Assembly (NCBI GenBank): GCA_016292575.1
Contig: JAEDIH010000098.1
Coordinates: 1-6,623, forward strand
Origin: Clostridiaceae bacterium
GTDB taxonomy: Bacteria > Bacillota > Clostridia > Oscillospirales > Acutalibacteraceae
DNA: 6,623 bases
Reading direction: 5' to 3'
The position numbers were made by a program, and so were the translations under genes. Each line of letters begins with the position of its first letter. Position 1 is the stretch's first letter. Below the pieces are notes generated by a model that was not told where the DNA came from, made no database searches, and saw only the letters and a list, made by a program, of their open reading frames with translations. Shown one piece after another: positions 6,463 to 6,623 of this stretch.

Positions 6463-6509
6463 GGGCAGCCTGCTTCAACCGGCACGTTTTTGTTCTGCCC
6501 ACGGGCTGC
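6463..6509 (-). other. GC-rich self-complementary segment in the glutamate synthase leader
   Basis: Read on the minus strand, GCAGCC (6509-6504) can pair with GGCTGC (6470-6465), and the neighbouring GGGCAG (6500-6495) can pair with CTGCCC (6468-6463). The two right-hand sites overlap, so the pairings exclude each other. It lies between the attenuator-like hairpin and the ribosome binding site. Confidence 0.4.
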
Positions 6510-6515
6510 TTAATG

Positions 6516-6576
6516 AAAAAAAGCAAAGGCGTCCATCGTAAAAGGGGGCTTCCCTTCTATGAATGAACGCCTTTGC
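6516..6576 (-). terminator. Attenuator-like intrinsic terminator in the leader of the glutamate synthase operon
   Basis: On the minus strand GCAAAGGCGTTCATT (6576-6562) pairs with GATGGACGCCTTTGC (6537-6523): 10 perfect pairs, then a mix of Watson-Crick and G-U pairs. An inner stem AAGGG (6556-6552) / CCCTT (6546-6542) follows. Seven Ts come immediately after (6522-6516). It begins about 10 nt after the predicted start site and ends 84 nt before the first start codon. It therefore stands between the promoter and the whole operon. Confidence 0.8.
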
Positions 6577-6592
6577 TCACTTATACTTTAGG

Positions 6593-6621
6593 ATTATATC
6601 ACAGCAAAGTCGAAATGTCAA
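6593..6621 (-). promoter_or_regulatory. Full-consensus sigma-A promoter of the glutamate synthase operon
   Basis: On the minus strand, TTGACA (6621-6616), a 17-bp spacer and TATAAT (6598-6593) match the consensus at every position. TGTG (6603-6600) one base before the -10 is the TRTG extension. The start site is expected near 6586, giving a leader of about 155 nt before the ATG at 6431. Confidence 0.9.
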
Positions 6622-6623
6622 AT

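Noticed and set aside
6510..6536. An eight-codon minus-strand mini-ORF (MDAFAFFH) overlapping the attenuator, as a possible leader peptide
   Set aside because: Its phenylalanine codons come simply from the hairpin arm and U run, its nearest purine-rich site is about 13 nt upstream, and phenylalanine has no clear link to glutamate synthase. It remains possible but is not supported.
6516..6586. A pair of ANTAR-type hexaloop hairpins at the glutamate synthase leader
   Set aside because: Only one main hairpin follows the start site, and its inner loop (AAGCC) does not have the A1/G4 hexaloop pattern.

Overview
The window looks like a chromosomal segment of an anaerobic member of the Clostridia (Bacillota). 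This rests on moderate GC, strong AGGAGG-type ribosome binding sites, promoters of the form TTGACA-N17-TAnAAT with a TGTG extension, a DegV-family gene, nrdR, and an 'archaeal-type' dissected glutamate synthase of the kind known from Clostridia, Thermotoga and archaea. The genus cannot be named from the sequence alone. No mobile element, CRISPR array, tRNA or rRNA was seen.

Layout. Positions 1-636 (+) hold the 3' part of a DegV-family fatty-acid-binding protein gene, closed by a hairpin terminator at 670-723. A near-consensus promoter (748-776) then drives nrdR (843-1298, +), the Zn-ribbon/ATP-cone repressor of ribonucleotide reductase genes. Its short 5' leader carries a perfect 13-bp palindrome followed by a T run. 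nrdR converges on the opposite-strand operon, and the two share a bidirectional terminator (1339-1398).

Positions 6431 down to 1436 (-) form one tightly packed operon of five genes. In order of transcription they are: a class II glutamine amidotransferase subunit; the FMN/iron-sulfur glutamate synthase subunit with an N-terminal two-cluster ferredoxin domain; a four-cluster ferredoxin; an FAD- and NAD-binding oxidoreductase; and the GXGXG structural subunit. Junctions are TAATG, ATGA, a 7-nt gap, and ATGA. Glutamine would be hydrolysed by the first subunit, the ammonia used at the FMN site of the second to aminate 2-oxoglutarate, and reducing power delivered from a pyridine nucleotide through the FAD protein and ferredoxin. 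The order follows the domain order of the single-chain bacterial GltB, except that the two electron-transfer genes sit before the GXGXG gene.

The most interesting non-coding feature is at the right edge. A fully consensus extended -10 promoter (6593-6621, -) fires into a strong hairpin plus seven Us that begins about 10 nt after the predicted start site and lies entirely upstream of the first gene. It looks like an attenuator, or a roughly 70-nt small RNA. Further self-complementary GC-rich segments (6463-6509) lie between it and the first start codon. None of these structures matches a riboswitch I recognise.
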